Shown here: positions 47,332 through 57,767 of the stretch, piece after piece | Layout: each line of letters starts with the position of its first letter | How positions within the stretch are numbered: the stretch's first letter is position 1 | DNA from: Virgisporangium ochraceum | GTDB taxonomy: Bacteria; Actinomycetota; Actinomycetes; Mycobacteriales; Micromonosporaceae | DNA length: 64,000 nt | Reading direction: 5' to 3' | Assembly: GCF_016863655.1 (NCBI RefSeq) | Contig: NZ_BOPH01000018.1 | Location: 1 to 64,000, forward strand | Program-made: the position numbers and the translations under genes | Notes under the pieces: generated by a model | The model's database searches: none | Seen by the model: only the letters and a program-made list of their open reading frames with translations | Told to the model about the DNA's origin: nothing

Positions 47332-48015
47332 ATGGGAATTGAAGAGAAGCTCCCCTCCGGGATCCTGCTCACCACCGTCGAGAAACTCGTCAACTGGACC
47401 CGCAAGTCCAGCTTCTGGCCGGCAACGTTCGGCCTGGCGTGCTGCGCGATCGAGATGATGGCCAGCGGCGCCGCCCGGTACGACCTCGCCCGTTTCGGCA
47501 TGGAGGTCTTCCGGGCGAGCCCCCGCCAGGCGGATCTGATGATCGTCGCGGGGCGGGTGAGCCAGAAGATGGCCCCGGTGCTGCGGCAGATCTACGACCA
47601 GATGCCGGAGCCGAAGTGGGTGCTGTCGATGGGCGTCTGCGCGTCCAGCGGCGGCATGTTCAACAACTACGCGATCGTGCAGGGTGTCGACCACATCGTT
47701 CCGGTCGACATGTACCTGCCTGGCTGCCCACCGCGTCCCGAAATGCTCATCGACGCGATCCTGCGCCTGCACGACAAGATCATGCACGAGCCGCTCGGTG
47801 ACCGGCGCCGCAAGGCGCTCGCCGAGAAGCCGGCACCGGTGGTCGCGCCGGGCGCGATGCCGTCGAGCTACCGCTTCAACCCGAAGCTCAAGGAAGAGTG
47901 GACCCGCGCCGCGGCGCAGGGCCGCGAGGAGCAGCTTCGCATCGAGAAGTGGATGACCGAGCGCGCCGAGCTCGCCGAGGCGGCGGCACGCAAGGCCGAA
48001 GGGAAGAAGAAGTGA
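47332..48015 (+). CDS. nuoB: NADH-quinone oxidoreductase subunit B
   Basis: NuoB carries the terminal N2 4Fe-4S cluster that hands electrons to menaquinone. Its ligands are visible in [11 protein letters not shown] (adjacent Cys pair), [10 protein letters not shown] and [10 protein letters not shown]. The 227-residue protein has a C-terminal charged helix of about 60 residues (from [24 protein letters not shown]) beyond the core. The stop overlaps the GTG of nuoC as GTGA. Confidence 0.97.
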   Translation: MGIEEKLPSGILLTTVEKLVNWTRKSSFWPATFGLACCAIEMMASGAARYDLARFGMEVFRASPRQADLMIVAGRVSQKMAPVLRQIYDQMPEPKWVLSMGVCASSGGMFNNYAIVQGVDHIVPVDMYLPGCPPRPEMLIDAILRLHDKIMHEPLGDRRRKALAEKPAPVVAPGAMPSSYRFNPKLKEEWTRAAAQGREEQLRIEKWMTERAELAEAAARKAEGKKK

Positions 48016-48839
48016 CGGCGCCGCAGATGCCCGGTCCCGACGCGACCGTGCCGGCTCCCGGTGCGGTGAAGGAGCAGGGGGACGCGCAGCCGGAGGGCGT
48101 CGAGGCGAAGAACCCGAGCGACGTGCCGCCGGCGGGCGTACCCGTGGCGGCCGTGCCGCTCGGCGCGCAGACCGGTGCGCCGGCCGACTTCCCACCGTCC
48201 ACTGAGGCCGGTCGCGGCCTGTTCGGCGTGCACGGCACCGGCGACACGTCGGGCTTCGGTGGCCTGGTGCGCCGCCGCTCGACGCTGCCCGACACGCCGC
48301 GCCCGTACGGCGGCTACTTCGACGAGGTGGTCGACGCGCTCACCGACGCCTACCCGGGCGCGAGCGGAGCGATCGAGCGGGTCGTGGTCGACCGTGGCGA
48401 GCTGACCCTCCACATCGAACCGTCGGCGATCGCCGATGTGTGCAAGGCACTGCGTGACGACCCGTCGCTGCGTTTCGAGCTGTGCTCGTCGGTGTCCGGT
48501 GTGGACTATCTGGGCCACGACGAGAAGCGGCTGCACATCACCTACCACCTGGCCTCGATGACGTACCGGCGCCGCGTCCGGCTGGAGTGCGCCGTGCCGG
48601 CCGAGGACCCCCGGCTGCCGAGCGTCACCCAGGTCTACCCGACGGCCGACTGGCAGGAGCGGGAGACCTGGGACATGTTCGGGATCATCTTCGAGGGTCA
48701 CCCGAACCTGACCCGGATCCTCATGCCCGACGACTGGGAGGGCTTCCCGCAGCGGAAGGACTACCCGCTCGGCGGCGTGCCGGTGGAGTACAAGGGCGCT
48801 GAAATTCCGCCGCCCGACCAGCGGAGGGCGTACCAGTGA
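48012..48839 (+). CDS. nuoC: NADH-quinone oxidoreductase subunit C with long N-terminal extension
   Basis: The 275-residue protein has a 30-kDa-subunit core from about residue 95 to 260 ([34 protein letters not shown] ... [38 protein letters not shown]). It helps form the quinone-reducing arm with NuoD. The first 90 residues are Pro/Ala/Gly-rich and probably disordered, and are not found in the enteric protein. GTG at 48012 overlaps the nuoB stop; internal starts would cut this extension but lack better sites. Confidence 0.95.
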   Translation: MTAPQMPGPDATVPAPGAVKEQGDAQPEGVEAKNPSDVPPAGVPVAAVPLGAQTGAPADFPPSTEAGRGLFGVHGTGDTSGFGGLVRRRSTLPDTPRPYGGYFDEVVDALTDAYPGASGAIERVVVDRGELTLHIEPSAIADVCKALRDDPSLRFELCSSVSGVDYLGHDEKRLHITYHLASMTYRRRVRLECAVPAEDPRLPSVTQVYPTADWQERETWDMFGIIFEGHPNLTRILMPDDWEGFPQRKDYPLGGVPVEYKGAEIPPPDQRRAYQ

Positions 48840-50146
48840 CATACGCGAAGGAACGGCAGACGACCGAGGGCAAGGTCTTCACGGTCACCGGTGGCGACTG
48901 GGACACCGTCGTCAACGAGGCCGGCGCCGAGGAGCGCATCGTCGTCAACATGGGTCCGCAGCACCCGTCGACGCACGGCGTGCTCCGGCTCGTGCTCGAA
49001 CTGGAGGGCGAGACGGTCACCGACGCCCGTCTGGTCGTCGGGTACCTGCACACCGGCATCGAGAAGAACCTCGAGTACCGGAACTGGACCCAGGGCACCA
49101 CGTTCGTGACCCGCATGGACTACCTGGCCCCGATGTTCAACGAGGTCGGCTACTGCCTCGCGGTCGAGAAGCTGCTCGGCATCGAAGACCAGATCACGTC
49201 GCGGACCAACACGATCCGCGTGCTGATGATGGAGCTGAACCGGATCTCCTCCCACCTGGTGTGGCTCGCCACCACCGGTATGGAGCTCGGCGCGCTGTCG
49301 ATGATGATCTACGGCTTCCGCGAGCGGGAGTACATCCTCGACATCTTCGAGCTGGCGTCCGGGCTGCGCATGAACCACGCGTACATCCGGCCCGGCGGCC
49401 TCGCGCAGGACCTGAACGACGAGGCCATCGCGCGGATCAGGGACTTTCTCGGGTGGATGCCTGAGCGGATCGACACGTACGAGGATCTGCTGTCGGGCAA
49501 CAAGATCTGGCAGGAACGTACGCAGGGCGTCGCGGTGCTCGACGTTCCCGGGTGCCTCGCGCTCGGCATCACCGGCCCGGTGCTCCGCTCGGCCGGCCTG
49601 CCGTGGGATCTGCGCAAGACGATGCCGTACTGCGGCTACGAGAGCTACGAGTTCGACGTACCCACCAGCACCGACGCCGACGTGTGGGGCCGGTACCAGG
49701 TGCGCCTCAACGAGATGCGGCAGAGCCTGCGCATCATCCAGCAGGCGATGGACCGGCTCGAACCCGGTCCCATCATGGTGGCCGACAAGAAGATCGCCTG
49801 GCCCGCGCAGCTGGCCATCGGCGGCGACGGCCTCGGCAACTCGCTCGAGCACGTCGCGCACATCATGGGCCAGTCGATGGAGGCCCTGATCCACCACTTC
49901 AAGCTGGTCACCGAGGGCTTCCGGGTGCCGGCCGGCCAGGTGTACGTGGCGATCGAGGCTCCGCGTGGCGAACTGGGCGTGCACGCGGTCTCCGACGGTG
50001 GCACCCGGCCGTACCGGGTGCACTACCGCGAACCCAGTTTCGTCAACCTGCAGTCGATCCCGGCGATGGCGGAGGGCGGCCTGCTGGCCGACGTCATCGC
50101 GGGCGGTGCTTCGCTCGACCCCGTGATGGGTGGATGTGACAGATGA
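48836..50146 (+). CDS. nuoD: NADH-quinone oxidoreductase subunit D
   Basis: NuoD is the 49-kDa-type subunit that forms the quinone-binding cavity with NuoB. The 436-residue protein has [15 protein letters not shown] with the conserved quinone-site His, the [23 protein letters not shown] helix with a conserved Tyr nearby, and a C-terminal [32 protein letters not shown] end. GTG at 48836 sits in GTGA overlapping nuoC, and the stop is ATGA-coupled to nuoE. Confidence 0.97.
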   Translation: MTYAKERQTTEGKVFTVTGGDWDTVVNEAGAEERIVVNMGPQHPSTHGVLRLVLELEGETVTDARLVVGYLHTGIEKNLEYRNWTQGTTFVTRMDYLAPMFNEVGYCLAVEKLLGIEDQITSRTNTIRVLMMELNRISSHLVWLATTGMELGALSMMIYGFREREYILDIFELASGLRMNHAYIRPGGLAQDLNDEAIARIRDFLGWMPERIDTYEDLLSGNKIWQERTQGVAVLDVPGCLALGITGPVLRSAGLPWDLRKTMPYCGYESYEFDVPTSTDADVWGRYQVRLNEMRQSLRIIQQAMDRLEPGPIMVADKKIAWPAQLAIGGDGLGNSLEHVAHIMGQSMEALIHHFKLVTEGFRVPAGQVYVAIEAPRGELGVHAVSDGGTRPYRVHYREPSFVNLQSIPAMAEGGLLADVIAGGASLDPVMGGCDR

Positions 50147-50916
50147 CGTTTTCCGCTGAGACGCGCGAGCGCGCGCAGGAGATCATCGCCCGCTACCCCG
50201 CGGGACGCTCGCGCTCGGCCCTGCTTCCGCTGCTGCACCTCGTGCAGTCCGAGGAGGGCTACGTGACGCCGCGCGGGGTCGCGTTCTGCGCCGAGGTTCT
50301 CGGTATCACCAAGGCCGAGGTCGGTGCGGTCGCGACGTTCTACACCATGTACAAGCGCCGGCCGACCGGCGACTGGCTGGTGAGCGTGTGCACCAACACG
50401 GTGTGCGGCGTGCAGGGCGGCGACAAGATCTACGAGGCGCTGGAGGAGCACCTCGGGGTCGGTCACAACCAGACCGCCGGCAACATCACGTTCGAGCACG
50501 CCGAGTGCCTGGCCGCCTGCGACTACGCGCCGGTCGTCACCGTGAACTACGAGTTCTACGACAACATGACCGCCGAGTCGAGCCTCGACCTGGTGAAGGA
50601 ACTGCAGGCGGGCAACCGGCCGCAGCCGTCCCGCGGGTCGCGGCTGTGCACGTTCAAGGAGATGTCGATCCAGCTGGCCGGCTTCGCCGACCCCCGCGAG
50701 GAGGCGCTCGGCGACGGGCCGGCCGGTGCGGCGACGCTCGCCGGAAACCGCGTCGCGGAGCGGTACGGCATCTCGGTCCCCGGCTTCGACCCGAACACGC
50801 CGATCGGCGGACGCGAGCAGAAGCCGCAGGAGAAGCCGGCCACCGCCCCCGACGCGGCGTCGGACCGCAAGCCCGCCGGCGACAGCCCCATGCCGCAGAA
50901 GGACGGTGGCAAGTGA
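50143..50916 (+). CDS. nuoE: NADH-quinone oxidoreductase subunit E with C-terminal extension
   Basis: NuoE carries the N1a 2Fe-2S cluster of the NADH-oxidising arm. The thioredoxin-like core (residues 1 to about 165) has the ligands in CTNTVC and [10 protein letters not shown]. The remaining 90 residues, ending in a Pro/Lys-rich stretch, exceed the usual length. It overlaps nuoD by ATGA and nuoF by GTGA. Confidence 0.96.
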   Translation: MTFSAETRERAQEIIARYPAGRSRSALLPLLHLVQSEEGYVTPRGVAFCAEVLGITKAEVGAVATFYTMYKRRPTGDWLVSVCTNTVCGVQGGDKIYEALEEHLGVGHNQTAGNITFEHAECLAACDYAPVVTVNYEFYDNMTAESSLDLVKELQAGNRPQPSRGSRLCTFKEMSIQLAGFADPREEALGDGPAGAATLAGNRVAERYGISVPGFDPNTPIGGREQKPQEKPATAPDAASDRKPAGDSPMPQKDGGK

Positions 50917-52229
50917 CACAGCCATCCAAGGAAGCGCTCGCCAAGCTCGCGCCCGTTCTCACCAAGCGCTGGCTGTCTCCGGACGCGTGGAAGCTCGACG
51001 TGTACGAGCGCCTCGACGGGTACTCCGCGCTGCGCAAGGCGTTCAAGGTGCACCCCGACGACCTGATCCAGCTCATCAAGGACTCCGGGCTGCGCGGACG
51101 GGGCGGCGCGGGCTTCCCCACCGGCATGAAGTGGGGCTTCATCCCGCAGAACGACGGCAAGCCGCACTACCTCGTGGTCAACGCCGACGAGGGCGAGCCG
51201 GGCACCTGCCAGGACCTGCCGCTGATGATGTCCGACCCGCACTCCCTCATCGAGGGCGTCATCATCGCCAGCTACGCGATCCGCGCGAACTTCGCCGCCA
51301 TCTACATCCGCGGCGAGGCGATCCACGCGGCACGCCGGCTCAAGCAGGCGGTCAACGACGCGTACCGCAAGGGCTACCTGGGTCAGAACATCCTGCGGTC
51401 CGGGTTCGACCTCGACGTGGTCGTCCACAGTGGAGCGGGCGCCTACATTTGCGGCGAGGAGACGGCGCTGCTCGACTCACTCGAGGGCTACCGCGGCCAG
51501 CCGCGGCTGCGTCCGCCGTTCCCGGCCACGCACGGGCTCTACGCGAGCCCGACGGTCGTCAACAACGTCGAGACGATCGCGACCGTGCCCTACATCGTGC
51601 TCGGCGGCGCCCAGTGGTTCCGCACCATGGGCACCGAAAAGTCGCCCGGCACGAAGATCTTCTCGGTCTCCGGCCGGGTGAAGCAGCCCGGGCAGTACGA
51701 GTGCGCGCTCGGCATCACGCTGCGGCAGCTGATCGAGCTGTGCGGCGGCATGCTCGACGGGCACAGCCTGCGCTTCTGGACGCCGGGTGGATCGAGCACC
51801 CCGCTGCTCACCGACGAACACCTCGACGCGCCGCTCGACTTCGAGGGCATGATGGGCGTCGGGACCATGCTGGGCACCGCGGCCGTGCAGATCTTCTCCG
51901 ACCAGGACTGCCCGGTGTACGCCACGTACCGGTGGATCGAGTTCTACCACCACGAGTCGTGCGGCAAGTGCACCCCGTGCCGCGAGGGCAACTACTGGAT
52001 GAAGGGCATCCTCGCCCGCATCCTCAGCGGCGAGGGGAAGAAGGAAGACCTCGAAACGCTGCTCGACGCCTGCGACAACCTGCTCGGCCGGTCGTTCTGC
52101 GCGCTCGGTGATGGTGCGACCAGCCCGGTCACCTCATCGATCAAGTTCTTCGAACAGGACTACCTGGACTACATCGAAGGCCGCAAGGAGCCGATGTTCG
52201 CAAAGGGCGAGCTGGCAGGAGCGCACTGA
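50913..52229 (+). CDS. nuoF: NADH-quinone oxidoreductase subunit F
   Basis: NuoF binds NADH and FMN and holds the N3 4Fe-4S cluster. The 438-residue protein shows GLRGRGGAGFPTGMKWGF (FMN/NADH Gly-rich loop), NADEGEPGTCQDLPLM, GAGAYICGEETALLDSLEG and the cluster ligands in HESCGKCTPCREG with a fourth Cys near RSFCALGD. It should accept hydride from NADH and feed electrons to NuoE and NuoG. Confidence 0.97.
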   Translation: MTQPSKEALAKLAPVLTKRWLSPDAWKLDVYERLDGYSALRKAFKVHPDDLIQLIKDSGLRGRGGAGFPTGMKWGFIPQNDGKPHYLVVNADEGEPGTCQDLPLMMSDPHSLIEGVIIASYAIRANFAAIYIRGEAIHAARRLKQAVNDAYRKGYLGQNILRSGFDLDVVVHSGAGAYICGEETALLDSLEGYRGQPRLRPPFPATHGLYASPTVVNNVETIATVPYIVLGGAQWFRTMGTEKSPGTKIFSVSGRVKQPGQYECALGITLRQLIELCGGMLDGHSLRFWTPGGSSTPLLTDEHLDAPLDFEGMMGVGTMLGTAAVQIFSDQDCPVYATYRWIEFYHHESCGKCTPCREGNYWMKGILARILSGEGKKEDLETLLDACDNLLGRSFCALGDGATSPVTSSIKFFEQDYLDYIEGRKEPMFAKGELAGAH

Positions 52230-52232
52230 ACG

Positions 52233-54728
52233 ATGACTGACGTAGTAAAGCCCACCAACCTCGTCAAGCTCACCATCGACGGCATCGAGGTCGAGGCCGA
52301 GAAGGGCGAGCTGGTCATCCGCGTCGCGGAACGGATCGGCATCGCCATTCCCCGGTTCTGCGACCACCCGCTGCTGGCACCGGCCGGCGCCTGCCGGCAG
52401 TGCCTCGTCGACATCGAGGGTCAGCGCAAGCCGTCGGCGTCCTGTACGCAGACGGTCGCCGACGGCATGGTCGTGCGCACCCAGCTCACCAGCGAGGTCG
52501 CCCGCAAGGCGCAAGAGGGGATCATGGAGTTCCTCCTGATCAACCACCCTCTCGACTGCCCGATGTGCGACAAGGGCGGCGAGTGCCCGCTGCAGAACCA
52601 GGCGCTGAGCAACGGCCGTTCCGAGACCCGCTTCCACGAGCACAAGCGCGAGTACCCGAAGCCGATTCCGATCTCGTCCCAGGTGCTGCTCGACCGCGAG
52701 CGGTGCGTGCTGTGCCAGCGCTGCACCCGGTTCTCCGACGAGATCGCCGGCGACCGGTTCATCGACCTGATGGAGCGCGGTGCCGACGAGCAGATCGGTG
52801 TGTTCACCGGCCGCATCGACGTCGACGCCTCCGAGGTGGTCGGGGAGACCGGCATGGAGGGCGCCCGCGACGCCGACAAGCTCGACGCGCCGTTCAACTC
52901 CTACTTCTCCGGCAACACCGTGCAGATCTGCCCGGTGGGTGCGCTGACCGGTGCCCAGTACCGGTTCCGGGCGCGTCCGTTCGACCTGGTGTCCTCGCCG
53001 AACGTCTGCGAGCACTGCTCGGCAGGCTGCGCCCAGCGGGCCGACCACCGCCGCGGCAAGGTGCTGCGCCGACTGGCCGGCGACGACCCGGCGGTGAACG
53101 AGGAGTGGAACTGCGACAAGGGCCGGTGGGCGTTCCAGTACGCCACCGCGTTCGACCGCATCACCGAGCCGATGGTGCGCGACAAGCGCAGCGGTGAGCT
53201 CCGCAAGGCCAGCTGGCCGGAGGCGCTGGGCGTGGCGGCCGAAGGCCTGCGCAAGGCCCGCGAGGAGGGTGGCGTCGGCGTGCTGGCCGGCGGTCGCCTG
53301 ACCGTCGAGGACGCCTACACCTACGGCAAGTTCGCCCGTACGGTGCTCGGCACCAACGACGTCGACTTCCGCGCCCGGCCGGTCAGCGTCGAGGAGACCG
53401 AGTTCCTCGCGTCCACTGTGGCCGGTCGGTTCCCGGTGACCTACTCCGACATCGAAGCCGCGCCGGCCGTGGTGCTGGTCGGCCTCGAGCCGGAGGAGGA
53501 GTGCCCGATCCTGTTCCTGCGGCTGCGCAAGGCGGCCACGAACAAGGGTCTGCGGGTCATCTCCATCGCGCCGTTCGCGTCGCGCGGGCTGAGCAAGCTC
53601 AACGGCGTCCTGCTGCCGACCGTGCCCGGCGCGGAGGCCACCGCGCTGACGGAGGCCGCGGTGGTCCGGGCCGCGCTGAGCGCGCCCGGAGCGCTTCTGT
53701 TCGTGGGCGAGCGCCTCGCGACCGTCCAGGGTGGACTGACCGCGGCCGCGCGGATGGCCGCGGAGACCGGTGCCAAGCTGGCCTGGATCCCGCGGCGGGC
53801 CGGCGACCGGGGAGCGCTCGACGCCGGCTGCCTGCCGACGCTGCTGCCCGGCGGCCGGCCGGTGGCCGAGTCGGCGGCGCGCGACGAGGTCTCCAAGGCC
53901 TGGGGCGTCGACGCCCTGCCGACCGCCGCCGGCCGCGACACCGACGCGATCCTGGCCGCGGCCAGTGCCGGTGAGCTGAAGGGTCTCGTCGTCGGCGGCG
54001 TCGACCCGCACGACCTGGCCGACCCGCGGCTGGCCGAGGAAGCCCTCGACAACGTCGGCTTCCTGGTGAGCCTGGAGCTGCGGCTGTCGTCGGTGTCGCG
54101 CCGCGCCGACGTGGTGCTGCCGGTCGCGCCGGCGGTCGAGAAGTCCGGCTCCTACCTCAACTGGGAGGGCCGGGTCCGGGCGTTCGACGCGGTGCTGCGC
54201 ACCTCGGCGATGACCGATGCCCGCGTGCTCGACTCGATCGCGCGCGAGATGGGTGAGCAGCTCGGCTGCCAGGACGTGCTCGCGATCCTGCGGCAGATCG
54301 CGGCGATCGGCGAGACGCGCGCGCCGCGCGCCACCGCGCCGTCGGTGTCACCGGCGTCGATCGACGAGCCGGGTGCGGCCGAGGTCCGGCTCGCCACCTG
54401 GCACCAGCTCATCGACCTCGGTGCGCTCCAGGACGGCGACGAGCACCTGTCCGGCACCGCCCGTCCGCCGGCGGCCCGCATCGGCAAGGCCACCGCGGCC
54501 GGCCTCGGTGTCGTCGACGGCGACCCGGTGCGGGTGTCCACAGGAGACGGTGCGATCACGCTTCCGGCGCTGATCGTCGACGGCATGATGACCGGGGTGG
54601 TCTGGTTGCCGACCAACTCACCCGGTTCAACGGTGCGGCGGACGATCGGCGCCAACCACGGCGACGTCGTGCGCATCTCGGCGGGCTCCAGCGGTGGCCC
54701 GATTCTCGCGCAGGGGGGTCACTCCTGA
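52233..54728 (+). CDS. nuoG: NADH-quinone oxidoreductase subunit G
   Basis: The 831-residue protein carries the Fe-S wire of complex I. It has an N-terminal 2Fe-2S domain ([22 protein letters not shown], later ASCTQ), a HxxxC-type site ([17 protein letters not shown]), a 4Fe-4S set ([17 protein letters not shown]), and the extra 4Fe-4S ligands CEHCSAGC. A molybdopterin-oxidoreductase-like domain follows with no apparent active cofactor role. It starts 3 nt after nuoF and joins nuoH as TGATG. Confidence 0.97.
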   Translation: MTDVVKPTNLVKLTIDGIEVEAEKGELVIRVAERIGIAIPRFCDHPLLAPAGACRQCLVDIEGQRKPSASCTQTVADGMVVRTQLTSEVARKAQEGIMEFLLINHPLDCPMCDKGGECPLQNQALSNGRSETRFHEHKREYPKPIPISSQVLLDRERCVLCQRCTRFSDEIAGDRFIDLMERGADEQIGVFTGRIDVDASEVVGETGMEGARDADKLDAPFNSYFSGNTVQICPVGALTGAQYRFRARPFDLVSSPNVCEHCSAGCAQRADHRRGKVLRRLAGDDPAVNEEWNCDKGRWAFQYATAFDRITEPMVRDKRSGELRKASWPEALGVAAEGLRKAREEGGVGVLAGGRLTVEDAYTYGKFARTVLGTNDVDFRARPVSVEETEFLASTVAGRFPVTYSDIEAAPAVVLVGLEPEEECPILFLRLRKAATNKGLRVISIAPFASRGLSKLNGVLLPTVPGAEATALTEAAVVRAALSAPGALLFVGERLATVQGGLTAAARMAAETGAKLAWIPRRAGDRGALDAGCLPTLLPGGRPVAESAARDEVSKAWGVDALPTAAGRDTDAILAAASAGELKGLVVGGVDPHDLADPRLAEEALDNVGFLVSLELRLSSVSRRADVVLPVAPAVEKSGSYLNWEGRVRAFDAVLRTSAMTDARVLDSIAREMGEQLGCQDVLAILRQIAAIGETRAPRATAPSVSPASIDEPGAAEVRLATWHQLIDLGALQDGDEHLSGTARPPAARIGKATAAGLGVVDGDPVRVSTGDGAITLPALIVDGMMTGVVWLPTNSPGSTVRRTIGANHGDVVRISAGSSGGPILAQGGHS

Positions 54729-56086
54729 TGGGTCTCGAACAGTTCGGTCAGGACACCTGGTGGCTGGTGCTCGCCAAGGTGCTGCTGGTCTTCGTGTTCC
54801 TCGTCGTGATGACGCTGTTCGCGATCTGGTACGAGCGCAAGGTCGTGGCACGCATGCAGGTGCGGCCCGGACCCAACCGCGTCGGCGGCCGGTTCGGCAT
54901 CCTGCAGTCCCTTGCGGACGGGCTCAAGCTCGCCTTCAAGGAAGACATCATGCCCAAGGGCGCCGACCGGGTGGTGTTCTTCTTCGCACCCGTGATCTCC
55001 ACGGTCGCGGCGTTCACGGCGTTCGCCGTGATCCCGTTCGGCCCGATGGTCTCGGTGTTCGGCGAGAAGACGCCGCTGCAGCTCACCGACATGCCGGTCG
55101 CGGTGCTGGTGGTGCTGGCGTGCTCGTCCATGGGCATCTACGGGATCGTGCTGGGCGGCTGGGCGTCCGGGTCGACGTACCCGCTGCTCGGCGGCCTGCG
55201 TTCGAGCGCTCAGATGATCTCGTACGAGGTCGCCATGGGGCTGTCCATCGTGGCCGTCTTCATGACCGCCGGCACGATGTCGACCTCGCAGATCGTCGAT
55301 GCGCAGCGGCACGGACAGCAGACCGAGATCTTCGGCTGGGACATCACGCTGCCCGGCTGGTACGCGATCCTGCTGATCCCGAGCTTCGTCATCTACTCGA
55401 TCGCCGCCGTCGGTGAGACCAACCGGGCGCCGTTCGACCTTCCCGAGGCCGAGAGCGAGCTCGTCGGCGGTTTCCACACCGAGTACTCGTCGCTGAAGTT
55501 CGCGTTGTTCTTCCTCGCCGAGTACATCAACATGGTCACCGTCTCGGGCCTGTGCGCCACGCTGTTCCTCGGCGGGTGGCAGGCGCCGTGGCCGATCTCC
55601 ATCTGGGACGGCGCGAACCAGGGCTGGTGGCCGGTCCTCTGGTTCTCGATCAAGGTCATCCTGCTGCTGTTCGTCTTCGTCTGGCTGCGGGGAACGCTTC
55701 CCCGGCTGCGTTACGACCAGTTCATGCGGTTCGGCTGGAAGGTGCTCATCCCGGCCAACCTGGTCTGGATCCTCACGCTGGCCGGCGTGCGCACCGTGCA
55801 GGACCGCGACCTCAGCACCGTTCAGCGGGTCCTGTGGATCGGCGTCCCGGTGCTGCTGGTACTGGCGATCTGGATGTTCTGGCCGTCGCGCAAGCAGGCC
55901 GAGGAGAGCCCCGGCGTCGCCGGGGTCGACGCCAAGAAGGGACGCGTCGGCGCCACTAAGGGCTTCCCGGTGCCGCCGCTCGACCTGGAGGTGCCGCCCA
56001 GCCCGCGGGCGGAGCGGGTCCTTGTGGGGCGATCGTCCACAAGCGACACCGAGCGGGAGACCGTCTCGATGGGTAAGGAGTCCTGA
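54728..56086 (+). CDS. nuoH: NADH-quinone oxidoreductase subunit H
   Basis: NuoH links the quinone site to the proton-pumping membrane arm. The 452-residue protein has about nine helices, [31 protein letters not shown] near the N-terminus, and the acidic [26 protein letters not shown] loop facing the quinone cavity. About 65 residues at the C-terminus are a hydrophilic extension, common in actinobacteria. It ends 2 nt before nuoI. Confidence 0.97.
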   Translation: MGLEQFGQDTWWLVLAKVLLVFVFLVVMTLFAIWYERKVVARMQVRPGPNRVGGRFGILQSLADGLKLAFKEDIMPKGADRVVFFFAPVISTVAAFTAFAVIPFGPMVSVFGEKTPLQLTDMPVAVLVVLACSSMGIYGIVLGGWASGSTYPLLGGLRSSAQMISYEVAMGLSIVAVFMTAGTMSTSQIVDAQRHGQQTEIFGWDITLPGWYAILLIPSFVIYSIAAVGETNRAPFDLPEAESELVGGFHTEYSSLKFALFFLAEYINMVTVSGLCATLFLGGWQAPWPISIWDGANQGWWPVLWFSIKVILLLFVFVWLRGTLPRLRYDQFMRFGWKVLIPANLVWILTLAGVRTVQDRDLSTVQRVLWIGVPVLLVLAIWMFWPSRKQAEESPGVAGVDAKKGRVGATKGFPVPPLDLEVPPSPRAERVLVGRSSTSDTERETVSMGKES

Positions 56087-56088
56087 CC

Positions 56089-56685
56089 GTGGCGATCAGG
56101 GGAACCCTCAAGGGGTTCGGCGTCACCTTCTCGCACATGTTCAAGAAGGTGGTCACCGAGGAGTACCCGGAGCAGCGCAAGCCACCGGCTCCGCGCTACC
56201 ACGGCCGGCACATCCTCAACCGGCACCCCGACGGCCTGGAGAAGTGCATCGGGTGCGAGCTGTGCGCCTGGGCCTGCCCCGCCGACGCGATCTATGTGGA
56301 GGGCGCCGACAACACCGACGAGGAGCGCTTCTCGCCCGGTGAGCGGTACGCGTCGATCTACCAGATCAACTACGCCCGCTGCATCTTCTGTGGTCTGTGC
56401 ATCGAGGCCTGCCCGACCCGTTCGCTGACGATGAGCAACGAGTACGAGCTGGCCCGCGACAGCCGCAAGGACCTCATCTTCACGAAGGAGCAGCTGCTCG
56501 CGCCGCTGCTGCCGGGCATGGAGCACCCGCCGCACGACATGTACCTCGGCGACACCGAGAAGGACTACTACCTCAGTGGTCCGCTGAACCCCGGAACCTC
56601 GGCGGGCGCCGAGCACAACCCGGGCCACGCCCACGAACCCCGGGTCGAGACCGCTCAGGCGCAGCAGTACGGGGAGGGCCGGTGA
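56089..56685 (+). CDS. nuoI: NADH-quinone oxidoreductase subunit I
   Basis: NuoI carries clusters N6a and N6b on the way to NuoB. The two 4Fe-4S motifs are [17 protein letters not shown] and [16 protein letters not shown] (about residues 53-115). The 198-residue protein has a short C-terminal tail rich in Gly and His. GTG at 56089 starts 2 nt after nuoH, and the stop overlaps nuoJ as GTGA. Confidence 0.97.
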   Translation: MAIRGTLKGFGVTFSHMFKKVVTEEYPEQRKPPAPRYHGRHILNRHPDGLEKCIGCELCAWACPADAIYVEGADNTDEERFSPGERYASIYQINYARCIFCGLCIEACPTRSLTMSNEYELARDSRKDLIFTKEQLLAPLLPGMEHPPHDMYLGDTEKDYYLSGPLNPGTSAGAEHNPGHAHEPRVETAQAQQYGEGR

Positions 56686-57461
56686 TCTACTCGCTGGCCG
56701 ACGCCGCCCTCGCCGCCGGTGACGTGAAGGGCGGCGAGGCCGCCACGTTCTTCGTGCTCGCTCCGATCGCGGTGCTGTGCGCCATCGGCATGGTGTGGGC
56801 GCGCAACGCGGTCCACTCGGCGCTGTTCCTCGTCGTGGTGATGCTCTGCCTCGGCGCGTTCTACGCGATGCAGGCGGCGCCGTTCCTCGGCATGGTGCAG
56901 ATCATCGTCTACACCGGCGCGATCATGATGCTGTTCCTGTTCGTGCTGATGCTGGTGGGTCGCGACGCGTCCGACTCGCTCATCGAGACGCTGCGCGGCC
57001 AGCGGATGGCGGCGGTGCTGCTGGGCACCGGGTTCGCGCTGCTGGTCGGCACCGGCCTGTACCGCGCGCTCGGCGACACCAACGACGCCGTCGGGCTGAC
57101 CCAGGCCAACGAGAACGGCAACGTCCAGGGAATCGCGGCGCTGCTGTTCACCAAGTACGTGTTCGCGTTCGAGGTCACGTCGGCCCTGCTGATCACGGCC
57201 GCCGTCGGCGCGATGATCCTGGCGCACATCGAGAAGCGCAAGGAAGACAAGAGGTCGCAGCCCGACCAGATGCGGGCCCGGTTCGCGCCCGGCAACTACC
57301 CGGCGCCGAAGCCCGGCCCGGGCGTGTTCGCCACCTCCACCTCGGTCGCGACGCCCGCCGTGCTCCCCGACGGCTCGCCGGCCGACCGCAGCATCTCCCG
57401 GATCCTGCCGCAGCGCGAGCTGTCCGCCGCCGAGGCTGCCCCGAAGGGGACCGAACAGTGA
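56682..57461 (+). CDS. nuoJ: NADH-quinone oxidoreductase subunit J with C-terminal extension
   Basis: The 259-residue protein has five transmembrane helices in its first 175 residues, including the NuoJ helix 3 region [26 protein letters not shown] with its characteristic pi-bulge surroundings. The last 80 residues are hydrophilic and Pro-rich, absent from the enteric protein. GTG at 56682 overlaps the nuoI stop, and the end is GTGA-coupled to nuoK. Confidence 0.96.
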   Translation: MIYSLADAALAAGDVKGGEAATFFVLAPIAVLCAIGMVWARNAVHSALFLVVVMLCLGAFYAMQAAPFLGMVQIIVYTGAIMMLFLFVLMLVGRDASDSLIETLRGQRMAAVLLGTGFALLVGTGLYRALGDTNDAVGLTQANENGNVQGIAALLFTKYVFAFEVTSALLITAAVGAMILAHIEKRKEDKRSQPDQMRARFAPGNYPAPKPGPGVFATSTSVATPAVLPDGSPADRSISRILPQRELSAAEAAPKGTEQ

Positions 57462-57757
57462 CACCCACCTACTACATCGTGCTGTCCTCGATCCTGTTCA
57501 CGATCGGGGCGGTCGGAGTGCTGATCCGGCGCAACGCCATCGTGCTGTTCATGTGCGTCGAGCTGATGCTGAACGCGGCGAACCTGTCGCTGATCACGTT
57601 CAGCCGCATCAACGGCGACCTGAACGGCCAGGTCATGGCGTTCTTCGTGATGGTGGTCGCGGCGGCCGAGGTCGTGGTCGGGCTCGCGATCATCATGGCG
57701 ATCTTCCGGACCCGCCGGTCGGCCAGCGTCGATGACGCCAACCTGCTGAAGTACTGA
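57458..57757 (+). CDS. nuoK: NADH-quinone oxidoreductase subunit K
   Basis: The 99-residue antiporter-like subunit has three helices with the conserved Glu residues in [16 protein letters not shown] and [18 protein letters not shown]. These Glu residues are part of the proton pathway. GTG at 57458 overlaps nuoJ by 4 bp. It ends 10 bp before nuoL. Confidence 0.97.
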   Translation: MTPTYYIVLSSILFTIGAVGVLIRRNAIVLFMCVELMLNAANLSLITFSRINGDLNGQVMAFFVMVVAAAEVVVGLAIIMAIFRTRRSASVDDANLLKY

Positions 57758-57767
57758 GAGGGACACG

